DNA of 64,000 nt from Bacteroidota bacterium (GTDB taxonomy: Bacteria > Bacteroidota > Bacteroidia > AKYH767-A > 2013-40CM-41-45), in assembly GCA_004295015.1 (NCBI GenBank), contig SHNE01000024.1:1-64000 (forward strand), given 5' to 3'. Positions 28,364 to 37,965 of the stretch are shown here, one piece after another. The notes beneath the pieces were generated by a model, which was not told the origin of the DNA, did no database searches, and was given only the letters and a program-made list of their open reading frames with translations. The translations under genes were made by a program, and so were the position numbers. Positions within the stretch are counted from its first letter, which is position 1. Each line of letters begins with the position of its first letter.

Positions 28364-28842
28364 TGTTTAAAATATATTCATATATAGTATCTGTTAGTTT
28401 ACTATTATATATTTTCTCGTTAATGGCATGTGATAGCAATGCTGTGTTTGAGAAAAACATTAAACTCGATGATAATCGGTGGTATCAGGAAAACGTGATC
28501 AGACTTGAAACAGAGATCAACGATACAATTAGTCCGATGAATTTGTATATCAATGTGCGAAATGCGAGTGGCTATCAATTCAGAAATCTTTTTGTTTTTC
28601 TTACCACAACTACTCCTGAAAATACCAAATCACGTGATACCCTGGAATTAATCCTTGCAGATGATGCCGGGAAATGGTTAGGTGAAGGCATGGGAGATAT
28701 TTGGGATAATCGAATACTCTTCAAGAAAAATTTTCAATTCCCTTCTGCAGGGAAGTATACATTTGAATTGGAACAAGCCATGCGTGTTAATCCTTTGCCT
28801 CAGATCATGGATGCAGGTATAAGGATTGAGAAGGCTCAATAA
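28363..28842 (+). CDS. gldH: Gliding motility lipoprotein GldH
   Basis: This 159-residue lipoprotein has a lipobox LMAC at about residues 20-23. The mature beta-rich domain includes LETEINDTISPMNLYINVRNASGYQFRNLFVFL and DIWDNRILFKKNFQFPSAGKY, which match GldH. Known GldH proteins are needed for gliding and T9SS-linked surface protein movement in Flavobacterium. The one-base overlap with ricT, and that order itself, is the standard Bacteroidota context. Confidence 0.88.
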   Translation: MFKIYSYIVSVSLLLYIFSLMACDSNAVFEKNIKLDDNRWYQENVIRLETEINDTISPMNLYINVRNASGYQFRNLFVFLTTTTPENTKSRDTLELILADDAGKWLGEGMGDIWDNRILFKKNFQFPSAGKYTFELEQAMRVNPLPQIMDAGIRIEKAQ

Positions 28843-28969
28843 GTATTACTTTCTGTATGATTCTGAGATCATTAAACCGTGCAGAGCATAATGACTATTC
28901 TTTAATAGAAAATTATTTGAACGCATCTCCTTTCGGTAGACCTGATGTTAAAATTTTATCAAGCCGGGT

Positions 28970-29473
28970 TCAGGCACCTCCGGCAAAATACTTCCTGTGG
29001 ATTCGATAGAAAATCCAGGAACAAAAAATTCCGAGCAGAAAATAAATCCAGGAACTTCTTCGGGAAATGGAATTAGTCAACTTTGCTTTTTCTTTTTCCA
29101 ATTGTGCTAACTGTTTTACCAGAGTGTCCTGATTGCGCTCGTAGTTTTTCAATTGTTCTGCATATTGGTTAACATCATAAGACATCGTTTGCTTTTCAAA
29201 CTTTGAATAATCCAGTAGCTGTCTCAGGCGGGCCATAATCTTGTTATCAACCTCAACAATATTTTTCAACCTGTCATGTGTTGCACGTAAATCGTTCTTC
29301 GTTTTCTGCCCAAAGAAACCACTCTTCTTTTTCAAGGAAGCAGAATAGGAATCGAACAACTCTTGTCTTTCCTCGACCAGTTTCATCAGTTCATTCCTTT
29401 CCTGTCGGCTCTGCGCAGAAACACAAATCCGAAAGACCAGAAACAAGAAAATAATAGCTGTAAATCGCATCAT
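28970..29473 (-). CDS. Signal-anchored coiled-coil protein, function unknown
   Basis: This 167-residue protein has a signal peptide (MMRFTAIIFLFLVFRICVSAQ). A charged coiled coil spans about 22-135 (RQERNELMKLVEERQELF, LAQLEKEKAKL). A C-terminal membrane helix WIYFLLGIFCSWIFYRIH with a short basic tail follows, so the coil should face the periplasm. I placed the start at the double ATG (29470-29473) because it opens the signal peptide. I do not recognise the family. It sits between gldH and the M16 genes on the opposite strand. Confidence 0.65.
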   Translation of the reverse strand: MMRFTAIIFLFLVFRICVSAQSRQERNELMKLVEERQELFDSYSASLKKKSGFFGQKTKNDLRATHDRLKNIVEVDNKIMARLRQLLDYSKFEKQTMSYDVNQYAEQLKNYERNQDTLVKQLAQLEKEKAKLTNSISRRSSWIYFLLGIFCSWIFYRIHRKYFAGGA

Positions 29474-29705
29474 TGTCGCCAAAAATAAACGAAAATACCC
29501 GGTAATATATTCTTTCTTGTCAGCAATACTATGATTAACTGAAAATTTCAGCAATAAAATCCGGGTGATTGAGGTTCGGAATTTCATAGTAAATTCATCA
29601 AAGCAAAGAGATTAGAGTAAAAATCAAAAAGCACAAAATAAACAGGATTTCATCTGTTAAATACAGTTAAGGAAGCCGTATCTCCTTTCCTTTCTCGCCT
29701 TAAAA

Positions 29706-29739
29706 GGATACTTTCGTATCCATGAAAAAACTACTATGA
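29706..29739 (+). promoter_or_regulatory. Hairpin and five-codon leader ORF before the M16 gene
   Basis: A perfect six-bp inverted repeat GGATAC-TTTC-GTATCC (29706-29721) is followed directly by ATG and a five-codon frame (MKKLL). Its TGA (29737-29739) overlaps the ATG of the protease gene as ATGA. The hairpin also contains TACTTTCG, one base off the -7 box, so it may instead be the promoter. Confidence 0.4.
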
Positions 29740-31094
29740 AAAAGATACTGATGATCCTGACGGTGATCTTATTTTCCGTCGCAAACAATTACACAACTGC
29801 CGGTGAAGGCACAGAAGGAAAAGTTTTGCCTTATCCTATCTACCAGAAAAAAATGGCTAACGGACTTAACGTTGTAACGGTTCCTTATGATAGTCCGGGA
29901 CTCGCCGCATTCTACATTGTTGTTCGCACGGGCTCACGCGATGAAATCGAACCGGGGAAATCCGGTTTTGCACACTTCTTCGAGCACATGATGTTTCGCG
30001 GTACTGACAAATATCCAAAGGACAAGTACAGCGAAGTATTAAAATCAACAGGCGCAAGTGCCAATGCGAATACGAGTCTGGACCGAACTGTTTATCACAT
30101 GACAGGAAGCTCTGACAAACTTGAAACAATGTTTGAATTGGAAAGTGACCGTTTCATGAATCTGAAATATTCTATTCAGGGTTTCAAAACTGAAGCGGGT
30201 GCCGTTAAGGGAGAATACACAAAGAACTCTGCAAGTCCTTACTCACAACTGAATGAAAAAGTTCAGGAGACAGCCTTCGATAAGCATACCTATAAGCATA
30301 CGACGATGGGGTTCTTTGCCGACATCGTTGATATGCCTAACCAATATGATTATTCTATCGAATTTTTCCGCCGATTCTACCGTCCGGAATATTCAACAAT
30401 CATCGTTGTAGGTGATGTTACTCCTGAAAATGTTCAGGCATTGGCAGAGAAATATTTTTCTACTTGGAAGCGCGGTGATTATGTGAGTAATATCCCTGAA
30501 GAACCAGTTCAAACAGCTGCACGTTATGTACACATCCAAAAACCCGGCTTCCCTCCTTTTCTGGATCTTAATTACAAAGGACCGGCATTTAGCGACAAAG
30601 CAATTGATATGCCTGCCCTTGATGTTCTGAACTCTATTTTACTTTCCGACAAATCTGAACTATACAAGAAGCTGGTAATCGACGAACAAAAATGTCGTTT
30701 TCTTGGAGGCGGTGCTCAGGATTCACGCGACCCTTATCTCATCAGCATTAGTGCATCTTTGATAAATGCCTCCGACATGCAATACGTAAAGGATGCAATT
30801 GTTGCAGCATACGAAAAAGCAAAGACAACTCCGGTAGATGCACAGTTATTAAAGGACACCAAGACTCATTTGAAATACAGTTTCGCGATGAACATTGATA
30901 ACCCTACTTCTATTGCTGAATCTCTTAGTGCATACACATGGCTGACTAATGATCCTGAATCATTGAACAGATTATATGCTTTGTATGATAAGGTTACTGC
31001 AGAAGACCTTATGATGGTTGCGAAGAAATATATTCTTCCAACGACATTGACCATCGGAACAATTTCACCGAATGAAAAAGAAACACTTCAGTAA
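29736..31094 (+). CDS. M16 zinc metallopeptidase (catalytic subunit)
   Basis: This 452-residue exported protease has a signal peptide of about 22 residues. The inverted zinc motif is HFFEH (His80, Glu83, His84), with the third ligand Glu160 in AVKGEY, exactly 76 residues later. Its length is that of one two-domain M16B subunit, and pairs like this form heterodimers with an inactive partner. The partner gene follows 35 bases later. The start overlaps the stop of a tiny leader frame. Confidence 0.9.
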   Translation: MKKILMILTVILFSVANNYTTAGEGTEGKVLPYPIYQKKMANGLNVVTVPYDSPGLAAFYIVVRTGSRDEIEPGKSGFAHFFEHMMFRGTDKYPKDKYSEVLKSTGASANANTSLDRTVYHMTGSSDKLETMFELESDRFMNLKYSIQGFKTEAGAVKGEYTKNSASPYSQLNEKVQETAFDKHTYKHTTMGFFADIVDMPNQYDYSIEFFRRFYRPEYSTIIVVGDVTPENVQALAEKYFSTWKRGDYVSNIPEEPVQTAARYVHIQKPGFPPFLDLNYKGPAFSDKAIDMPALDVLNSILLSDKSELYKKLVIDEQKCRFLGGGAQDSRDPYLISISASLINASDMQYVKDAIVAAYEKAKTTPVDAQLLKDTKTHLKYSFAMNIDNPTSIAESLSAYTWLTNDPESLNRLYALYDKVTAEDLMMVAKKYILPTTLTIGTISPNEKETLQ

Positions 31095-31129
31095 TCAGTT
31101 TCAATTACCTCAATTTTAATCTACCCACG

Positions 31130-32728
31130 ATGAAATCATATATAAAAACTATACTCACATTTTGTTTTGTAGCTCTACTCGCCTCAGGAAGTTCAGCCCA
31201 AGAATTAGTGGAACTAAAACTTCCAAAATCAAACAAGGTCGTTATTCAACTGATGTTTCGTAATGGAAGCATTTGTGATCCTGCCGGCAAAGAAGGCTTG
31301 ACAGCATTGACCTCAAGCCTCGTTTCTGAAGGAGGGGCCGGAACTCTCAGTGCAACGGATATCAAAGATAAAATCTATCCTTACTCGGCATCATATGGCA
31401 GTTCATGTGATAAAGAAGTCAGCAATTTTTACTTTGAAGTTCCGGCAGATTACCTGAATGAATTTTATCCGATCTTAAAGGACCTGATGCTTAACCCTTC
31501 ATTTAAAGAAGATGATTTTGAAAGAGTGAAATCAAATCAACAGAACTACGTTGATCAGCTAATTCGTCAGTCTTCAGATGAAGAGTATGGTAAAAAATAT
31601 CTTGAAGATGTTTTGTTTCGTGGTACAAATTACCAGTACATGACAAGCGGAACAAGTGAAGGAGTAAAGAGCATCACTCTTGACGACGTAAAAAATCAGT
31701 ATAAGAATTTTTTCACGCGTAACAATCTCACGATCGGCTTAGCCGGAAATTATTCTGATGAATTTGTCACCCGTATCAAGACAGATTTGAAAGGAATGTC
31801 ATCGGTGGTTCCTGTGATTCCAACTCCAGGTAAAGCAGCAATGGCCGAAGGCTTAAATGTAGAAATCGTAGCTAAAGACAATGCACTCGGTTCAGCGATC
31901 TCTGCGGGTTTTCCATTAGCTATAACCAGATCGAATGATGATTTCGTTGCCTTAATGATTGCAAACTCATGGTTAGGTGAACACCGCAAATCATATTCCA
32001 GGTTATATCAAAAGATACGTGAAGCCCGTTCCATGAATTATGGCGACTACACCTATATCGAATGGTATGAGTCAGGAGGATCGAACATGTTACCTCCCGC
32101 AGGTACTCCACGTTCATCAAATTATTTCAGCATATGGATCAGACCTGTACAAACAGCTTCCGGATTAAAGGGACAATATGAAGAGTTGAAAAGCATTGAG
32201 ATAGGACATGCACATTTTGCTTTAAGAATGGCATTGAAAGAAATGGATGCGCTTATTAAAAACGGAATGACTGAAGAAGATTTTATTAAAACCCGTGATT
32301 TCCTTCGTAGCTATACAAAGCTTTATATTCAGTCTCCTGCAAGTCAACTCGGTTATTTGATGGATGCCAGATTCTACGGTCGCAAAGACTGGATCAAAGA
32401 GCTGGATGCCTTACTCAGTGGAATGACTTTAGATCAGGTTAACAAAGCGATAAAAAAATACTGGCAGACGCAAAATATGAATATCGTAATTATAACTGAT
32501 AAGTCGGAAGCTGAACCATTAGCGAAAAGCTTAAGAAACAACTCCCCTTCTCCGATGAGTTATTCAGACGGACTCAAGGCATCATTATCACCGGATATTC
32601 TTAATGAAGACCGTACGGTTGAATCATATCCAATGCCGGTGAAAAAAGTGTCTATTGTGGAATCAGAATCTACTTTCCGTAAATCTGTTCCGTCGGACAA
32701 CAAAGGAATATTGAAAATCCAGAAATAA
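31130..32728 (+). CDS. M16 family protein, non-catalytic partner
   Basis: This 532-residue exported protein has a signal peptide ending near SSAQ (residue 24). It has the M16 fold but not the zinc motif: the region that should carry HxxEH reads GLTALTSSLVSEGG. It has the family Arg/Tyr-type segment SRLYQKIREARSMNYGDY in the C-terminal half. It is the expected partner of the preceding catalytic subunit, and they probably form a periplasmic peptide-degrading chamber. A strong terminator follows. Confidence 0.88.
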   Translation: MKSYIKTILTFCFVALLASGSSAQELVELKLPKSNKVVIQLMFRNGSICDPAGKEGLTALTSSLVSEGGAGTLSATDIKDKIYPYSASYGSSCDKEVSNFYFEVPADYLNEFYPILKDLMLNPSFKEDDFERVKSNQQNYVDQLIRQSSDEEYGKKYLEDVLFRGTNYQYMTSGTSEGVKSITLDDVKNQYKNFFTRNNLTIGLAGNYSDEFVTRIKTDLKGMSSVVPVIPTPGKAAMAEGLNVEIVAKDNALGSAISAGFPLAITRSNDDFVALMIANSWLGEHRKSYSRLYQKIREARSMNYGDYTYIEWYESGGSNMLPPAGTPRSSNYFSIWIRPVQTASGLKGQYEELKSIEIGHAHFALRMALKEMDALIKNGMTEEDFIKTRDFLRSYTKLYIQSPASQLGYLMDARFYGRKDWIKELDALLSGMTLDQVNKAIKKYWQTQNMNIVIITDKSEAEPLAKSLRNNSPSPMSYSDGLKASLSPDILNEDRTVESYPMPVKKVSIVESESTFRKSVPSDNKGILKIQK

Positions 32729-32746
32729 GAAAAACCAATATAAACG

Positions 32747-32777
32747 AAAAGCGCGGAATTAATTCCGCGCTTTTTTT
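32747..32777 (+). terminator. Rho-independent terminator after the M16 pair
   Basis: The 20-bp perfect palindrome GCGCGGAATTAATTCCGCGC (32751-32770) is flanked by four A residues before and seven T residues after. It can stop transcription in both directions. It serves the M16 operon and possibly the convergent T9SS gene. Confidence 0.9.
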
Positions 32778-32822
32778 ATGTCATGACCAGATCAAAATGA
32801 TCGCTCTGACCACAAATCATTT

Positions 32823-33419
32823 TCAGTCAACAAAAAAAGCCTTCACCACTGATTCCCTTGATCCCGTTCGCACTTCAAGGTAGTACAAACCCCTTGGTAA
32901 ATCATCACGCCTTAGTTCAAAAAAATTGCCTCTGACACCTTCAACTTCTCTTAATATCCTTCCAAAGCGGTCGTTGATACGGTAGGAAGATATATCCGCA
33001 TTGGTCGTTTGTAAATAAACCGAAGCTGTATGTACTAAGGGATTCGGATATAATAAAAGTTGATTGTTGCCAAAGTATATATAGCGAATGTTGATGGTAC
33101 TTGTATAACCGAGGGTAATTAAATCCAGCTTATAATAATTAACTGCATTGGGAACAGGATTTGTATCGGTATAAGAATAGAAAACATCTTCCGTTGAGCT
33201 TCCGCAAATCCCGGCAATATCACCAATCGGGTTAAAGTAGACCCCGTCTGTAGAACGTAAAACATTGATACCATTACAGATATTTCCGCCGGCAATCACG
33301 ATGTTGAGTTCAATTTTATCATTCTGTTGTATGGCGGAAAAGTTCGCCAGAAACTGCGCAGGGCTAACCATTGCATGAAGCAAGAAAAACAGGAAAGTAA
33401 GATTCCGGAGAAAAGACAT
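32823..33419 (-). CDS. Small T9SS cargo protein with type A sorting domain
   Basis: This 198-residue secreted protein has a signal peptide (MSFLRNLTFLFFLLHAMVSPAQ). I chose the start at 33419 because it opens that signal. A FnIII-like domain follows (about 22-110; IELNIVIAGG, NYYKLDLITLGY). The T9SS sorting domain is at about 120-198 (LLYPNPLVHTASVYLQTT, RGLYYLEVRTGS). The small cargo domain has no recognised activity. It is divergent from the penicillin-binding protein gene. Confidence 0.8.
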   Translation of the reverse strand: MSFLRNLTFLFFLLHAMVSPAQFLANFSAIQQNDKIELNIVIAGGNICNGINVLRSTDGVYFNPIGDIAGICGSSTEDVFYSYTDTNPVPNAVNYYKLDLITLGYTSTINIRYIYFGNNQLLLYPNPLVHTASVYLQTTNADISSYRINDRFGRILREVEGVRGNFFELRRDDLPRGLYYLEVRTGSRESVVKAFFVD

Positions 33420-33536
33420 TAGGGTCAATTTATAAAATTTCCAGCTAATAACCTTAAACAACTCAGTCGGAAAACGGTTTTAGCCCCTTAAAATTTTATT
33501 ACTTTTACAGCATTCCTTCCAATTTTAGGAGCTTTT

Positions 33537-35741
33537 ATGCCAAAATCAAAAAATAAGTTCGGTAAGTACCTCCTCATCTTCTGGGGACTATTTATTACTC
33601 CCTTTCTGCTACTCATCATTATCATGTTTATGGCCTCCAAAGGCTGGATTGGTGAACAGCTTCCCTCCTTCGAAGAATTGGAAAACCCGAAGAGCAATCT
33701 TGCCTCCGAGGTAATATCCAGCGATCAAAACGTTCTTGGGAAATATTATGTAGAAAACAGGACTAATATCCATTATTATGACCTGAGTCAAAATGTAGTC
33801 AATGCCTTAAAGGCAACTGAAGATATACGTTTCGAAGATCATAGCGGAATTGATCCAAAGGGGCTTCTGCGAGCAGTGTTTCGGGCAGGCAAGGCAGGAG
33901 GAGGTAGTACCATAACTCAGCAGCTGGCGAAAAATCTTTTCCATGAAAAGCCGGATACCAAGACTGAACGGGTCATTCAAAAGCTTCAGGAATGGATTAT
34001 TGCGATTCAACTTGAACGGAGATACACGAAGGAAGAAATTATCGCGATGTATCTCAACACGGTTGAATTCAGCAGCAATGCTTATGGAATTAAATCTGCT
34101 TCCAGAACCTATTTCAACCAAACTCCGGATTCATTAAGTGTTCAGGAAGCTGCAGTACTTATCGGAATGCTTCAGGCACCTACACGCTTTAATCCGGCGC
34201 GAAATCCTGATCGTGCATTGGCGCGAAGAAATATCGTGTTGAGTCAAATGAATAAATACGATTTCATCAGTGATGAACATATTGATTCAATCATAGCCTT
34301 ACCCATAGAATTAAATTTTCAGGTTGAAGACCACAATTTCGGACTTGCCACCTACTTTCGTGAATCATTGCGGAATGATTTATTGAAATGGTGCAAAGAG
34401 CATATTAATAATGCAACCGGAAAACCCTATAACTTATATACTGACGGTCTTAAAATTTATACGACGATTGATTCCAGAATGCAGCGTTATGCCGAAGAAG
34501 CCATGCGCGAGCACATGACTGAGATACAGAAAAAATTTACCGAGCACTGGAAGAACAAAGAGCCTTGGGAAGATCACAGAGAAATATTAGAAGAAGGTAA
34601 AAAACGTTCCGACCGGTATATCAGAATGAAGGCTGCCGGAGCGAGTACTAAACAAATTGACAGTGCCTTTGCAGCCAAAACAAAAATGCAGCTCTTCTCC
34701 TGGAAAGGGGATATTGATACCATTATCTCTCCGATGGACAGTATAAAGTATTTCAAGAAAATGCTGCAACTCGGTTTTATGTCAATGGAACCTCAAAGCG
34801 GATATATCAGAGCCTGGGTTGGTGGAAATGATTACCGGTATTTTCAGTACGATCATGTGAAAGAAGGGAAGAGACAAGTGGGATCAACATTCAAACCTTT
34901 TCTCTACACTTTAGCGATGCAGGAAGGATATTCTCCTTGCTATAAAATTCCAAACATTCGTGTGACTTTTGATTTACCCACAGGAGATCAGTGGTCACCC
35001 GTGAATGCGGATGGTAAATATGGTGGCATGTTAACCTTGAAGGAAGGCCTTGCTGAATCAGTGAATGCTATTTCTGCCTATCTCATGAAACAATTCGGTC
35101 CACAGGCGATGATCGAGATTGCACGTAAGATGGGAATCACTTCACCCATAGATCCGGTTCCTGCTATTTGCCTGGGAACTCCCGATGTTTCAGTCTTTGA
35201 AATGGTAGGTGCCTACTCGACATTTGCAAACAAAGGTGTTTGGACTCAACCAATTTACCTCACACGAATAGAAGATAAGAATGGCAATATCCTTCAGGAA
35301 TTTGTTCCTCGTAAAGTAGAAGCCATTAGTGAAGAAACTGCCTATCTGATGCTAAGTCTTATGCAGGGAGTTGTGCAATTTGGAACCGGCGGTCGCTTGC
35401 GCGGACAATATAAACTTGGCATGCCAATAGCAGGAAAAACAGGAACCACACAAAATCAAAGTGATGGCTGGTTTATGGGTATAACACCGGAACTTGTTAG
35501 CGGTTGTTGGGTCGGTTGTGAAGACAGGCTGGTGCATTTCCGCACGCTTGAATTGGGACAAGGAGCAAGAACTGCAATGCCTATATGGGCCTTGTATATG
35601 CAGAAATTATATGCCGACAAAAGTCTTAATTTATACAAAGGTGATTTTGAGGCACCCAAAGATCCGCTCAATGTTATTCTGGATTGCGACAAATATGTGC
35701 AACCGGGAGATAACAAAACTTCCTTCGACAGAGATTTTTAA
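33537..35741 (+). CDS. Penicillin-binding protein 1A (transglycosylase/transpeptidase)
   Basis: This 734-residue bifunctional peptidoglycan synthase has a cytoplasmic tail and one membrane helix (about 10-33). A GT51 transglycosylase follows, with catalytic Glu95 in EDIRFEDHSG and GGSTITQQLAKNL. The transpeptidase has the SxxK motif VGSTFKPF near 450, SVNA and KTGT (in AGKTGTTQNQSDGWFMG). Length is typical for PBP1A. From my knowledge of Bacteroidota gene order it often follows gldH; here four genes intervene. An AGGAG sequence before the ATG may act as a ribosome site. Confidence 0.93.
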   Translation: MPKSKNKFGKYLLIFWGLFITPFLLLIIIMFMASKGWIGEQLPSFEELENPKSNLASEVISSDQNVLGKYYVENRTNIHYYDLSQNVVNALKATEDIRFEDHSGIDPKGLLRAVFRAGKAGGGSTITQQLAKNLFHEKPDTKTERVIQKLQEWIIAIQLERRYTKEEIIAMYLNTVEFSSNAYGIKSASRTYFNQTPDSLSVQEAAVLIGMLQAPTRFNPARNPDRALARRNIVLSQMNKYDFISDEHIDSIIALPIELNFQVEDHNFGLATYFRESLRNDLLKWCKEHINNATGKPYNLYTDGLKIYTTIDSRMQRYAEEAMREHMTEIQKKFTEHWKNKEPWEDHREILEEGKKRSDRYIRMKAAGASTKQIDSAFAAKTKMQLFSWKGDIDTIISPMDSIKYFKKMLQLGFMSMEPQSGYIRAWVGGNDYRYFQYDHVKEGKRQVGSTFKPFLYTLAMQEGYSPCYKIPNIRVTFDLPTGDQWSPVNADGKYGGMLTLKEGLAESVNAISAYLMKQFGPQAMIEIARKMGITSPIDPVPAICLGTPDVSVFEMVGAYSTFANKGVWTQPIYLTRIEDKNGNILQEFVPRKVEAISEETAYLMLSLMQGVVQFGTGGRLRGQYKLGMPIAGKTGTTQNQSDGWFMGITPELVSGCWVGCEDRLVHFRTLELGQGARTAMPIWALYMQKLYADKSLNLYKGDFEAPKDPLNVILDCDKYVQPGDNKTSFDRDF

Positions 35742-35791
35742 TACCCGAAGTCGAATTCTACCAGTGTAAAATAATTTAACAATCCATTACC

Positions 35792-36490
35792 ATGAACAAA
35801 GTTGTAGCTAATGCCGATGAAGCCATTCGAGATATAAAAGATGGTATGACGCTTCTTCTTGGAGGCTTTGGCCTCTGTGGCATTCCTGAAAATTGTATTG
35901 CTGCATTGGTCAGAAAAAATGTGCGCGATTTAACATGCGTGTCAAACAATGCCGGAGTTGATGGTTTCGGACTTGGTTTGCTTTTGCAAAAGAAACAGAT
36001 CAGGAAAATGATATCTTCCTATGTAGGAGAAAATGCAGAATTTGAAAGACAAATGTTGAGTGGAGAGCTACAGGTAGATCTCATTCCTCAGGGAACCTTA
36101 GCAACAAGATGCCTTGCATCCGGCTATGGAATGCCTGCAATATTTACTCCTGCAGGAGTGGGCACTGAAGTAGCAGAAGGAAAAGAAATCAGAAATTTTA
36201 ACGGGAAGGATTATCTTCTGGAATATGCTTTTGATGCAGACTTCGCCATGGTGAAAGCATGGAAAGGTGACACACATGGAAACCTGATTTTCAAGGCCAC
36301 CTCAAGAAATTTTAATCCCTTGATGGCTATGGCCGGAAAAATTACCATTGCTGAAGTGGAACATTTAGTTCCTGCGGGAGAATTGGATCCGAATGAAATT
36401 CATACACCCGGAATTTATATTCAACGAATATTTCAAGGTGCAGCTTACGAAAAAAGAATTGAGCAATTGACAGTCCAAAAACGAAATTAA
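35792..36490 (+). CDS. 3-oxoacid CoA-transferase, subunit A
   Basis: This 232-residue subunit belongs to the class I CoA-transferases that move CoA from succinyl-CoA (or acetyl-CoA) to a 3-oxoacid such as acetoacetate. Motifs include [18 protein letters not shown] near the start and [18 protein letters not shown] at the end, both typical of ScoA/AtoD-type subunits. It is followed after 57 bases by subunit B, the usual operon. The exact donor and acceptor cannot be read. Confidence 0.9.
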   Translation: MNKVVANADEAIRDIKDGMTLLLGGFGLCGIPENCIAALVRKNVRDLTCVSNNAGVDGFGLGLLLQKKQIRKMISSYVGENAEFERQMLSGELQVDLIPQGTLATRCLASGYGMPAIFTPAGVGTEVAEGKEIRNFNGKDYLLEYAFDADFAMVKAWKGDTHGNLIFKATSRNFNPLMAMAGKITIAEVEHLVPAGELDPNEIHTPGIYIQRIFQGAAYEKRIEQLTVQKRN

Positions 36491-36547
36491 AAAACCTTAT
36501 CGCTTTCTTGAGAATTACAAATACCCATTTCAGAAAAATAATTTAAG

Positions 36548-37207
36548 ATGCTCGACAAAAACGGAATTGCAAAACGAATTGCAAAGGAATTAAAAGATGG
36601 CTACTATGTAAATTTAGGGATTGGCATTCCGACGCTTGTAGCAAATTATATTCCCAAAGGGATGAATGTTGTACTGCAATCTGAAAATGGTTTACTCGGA
36701 ATGGGGCCATTCCCCTTCGAAGGAGAAGAAGATCCTGATCTTATCAATGCAGGAAAACAAACAATTACAACTGTCCCCGGATCAGCATTCTTTGATTCTG
36801 CGATGAGCTTTGGAATGATTCGTTCAGGCAAGGTGAACCTGACGATTCTTGGAGCGATGGAAGTAGATGAGAACGGAGACATCGCCAACTGGAAAATACC
36901 CGGGAAGATGGTGAAAGGGATGGGGGGAGCTATGGACCTGGTTGCTTCTGCAAAAAATATTATTGTCGCGATGCAGCATGTGAATAAAGCAGGAGAATCA
37001 AAATTACTTCCGAAATGCACCTTACCACTTACAGGAATTCGTTGCGTTAAAAAAATTGTAACTGAATTGGCGGTACTCGATGTTATGGAATCAGGTGGTT
37101 TTCGATTATTAGAAAGAGCTCCGGGTGTGAGTGTGGATCACATTGTTAAATCAACAGCCGGAAGACTTCTTGTTGAAGGAGAAATTCCGGAGATGCAAAT
37201 TGATTAA
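36548..37207 (+). CDS. 3-oxoacid CoA-transferase, subunit B
   Basis: This 219-residue catalytic subunit has the nucleophile Glu46 in the motif QSENGLLGMGPFP, which forms the enzyme-CoA thioester. It has the NLGIGIPTLVANYIP glycine motif at about 22-36. It works as a heterodimer or tetramer with subunit A. The gene ends eight bases before a convergent lipoprotein gene, with no obvious terminator. Confidence 0.92.
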   Translation: MLDKNGIAKRIAKELKDGYYVNLGIGIPTLVANYIPKGMNVVLQSENGLLGMGPFPFEGEEDPDLINAGKQTITTVPGSAFFDSAMSFGMIRSGKVNLTILGAMEVDENGDIANWKIPGKMVKGMGGAMDLVASAKNIIVAMQHVNKAGESKLLPKCTLPLTGIRCVKKIVTELAVLDVMESGGFRLLERAPGVSVDHIVKSTAGRLLVEGEIPEMQID

Positions 37208-37215
37208 ACGTTGAA

Positions 37216-37722
37216 TTACTTTTCGTAGAAATGGATGTCGAAATCATCTGCATCCACTGTTTTATTACTCCGATTCCATAGGAACATTTTTACAGTATAA
37301 TCAGGCAGCATTCCTTCCGGAAGATCATATGTAAAAAAGAGTCTTGTCCATTCTCCCGGTTTAGGTGATGCCGATTCTGTATCGATAGCCTGCCAAAATA
37401 CAGTGCTGTCCTTTGACTCTATGCTCAATACGAGCCTTGCCGTTGCTGTCGGTTCAGAAATACGAACCCATGCACCCATGTCGATTCTTCGGATTGGATT
37501 TTGGGTAATGTCAGCCATTTTCAAGGCAAAAGTTTGGCCATATTCCACCCCCGCTCCCGTATGGGTAAAATAGGCTCCTGAATGACCCTTTCCTTTGTTG
37601 AGCTTGGATGTGTCAAACCAACCTGCTACATTTTCAAAATCCTGACTTACACTATGCTTCGAAGCATTTCTACAGGAAACTGAAATACTAATTATCAGAA
37701 GAATGGAAAATAATGTTCTCAT
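37216..37722 (-). CDS. Lipoprotein with jelly-roll-like domain
   Basis: This 168-residue lipoprotein has a lipobox SISVSC at about residues 12-17. The single mature domain has the pattern GAWVRISEPTATARLVLSIES, TVFWQ, WTRLFFTYDLP and a final VKMFLWNRSNKTVDADDFDI. The same pattern (FW, then a Trp strand, then LWNRS and a DD strand) occurs twice in the membrane-anchored protein at 44549-46822. It therefore probably belongs to the same surface or glycan system. A carbohydrate-binding-like fold is plausible but not shown. Confidence 0.65.
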   Translation of the reverse strand: MRTLFSILLIISISVSCRNASKHSVSQDFENVAGWFDTSKLNKGKGHSGAYFTHTGAGVEYGQTFALKMADITQNPIRRIDMGAWVRISEPTATARLVLSIESKDSTVFWQAIDTESASPKPGEWTRLFFTYDLPEGMLPDYTVKMFLWNRSNKTVDADDFDIHFYEK

Positions 37723-37965
37723 GGTTTAATTTAAGACTCAAAAGTAGAAGAAGATTTTGATTAAGCCTTCAATCAATGAAAAATTGATACAAAGTTTAAA
37801 TGTAAGACGATTATAAAACTCAACTCACCTTATGTAATGCGTATTTTAGACTCAAAGAGCATGCAATTTTTCATTATTATTGCAAGCGATTTATAATTTA
37901 ATAAATTGACCAAGGACCCGATTTTTAAGTTAATTGTCTTGAAATAAGCCTCTCTTAATAAGAAT

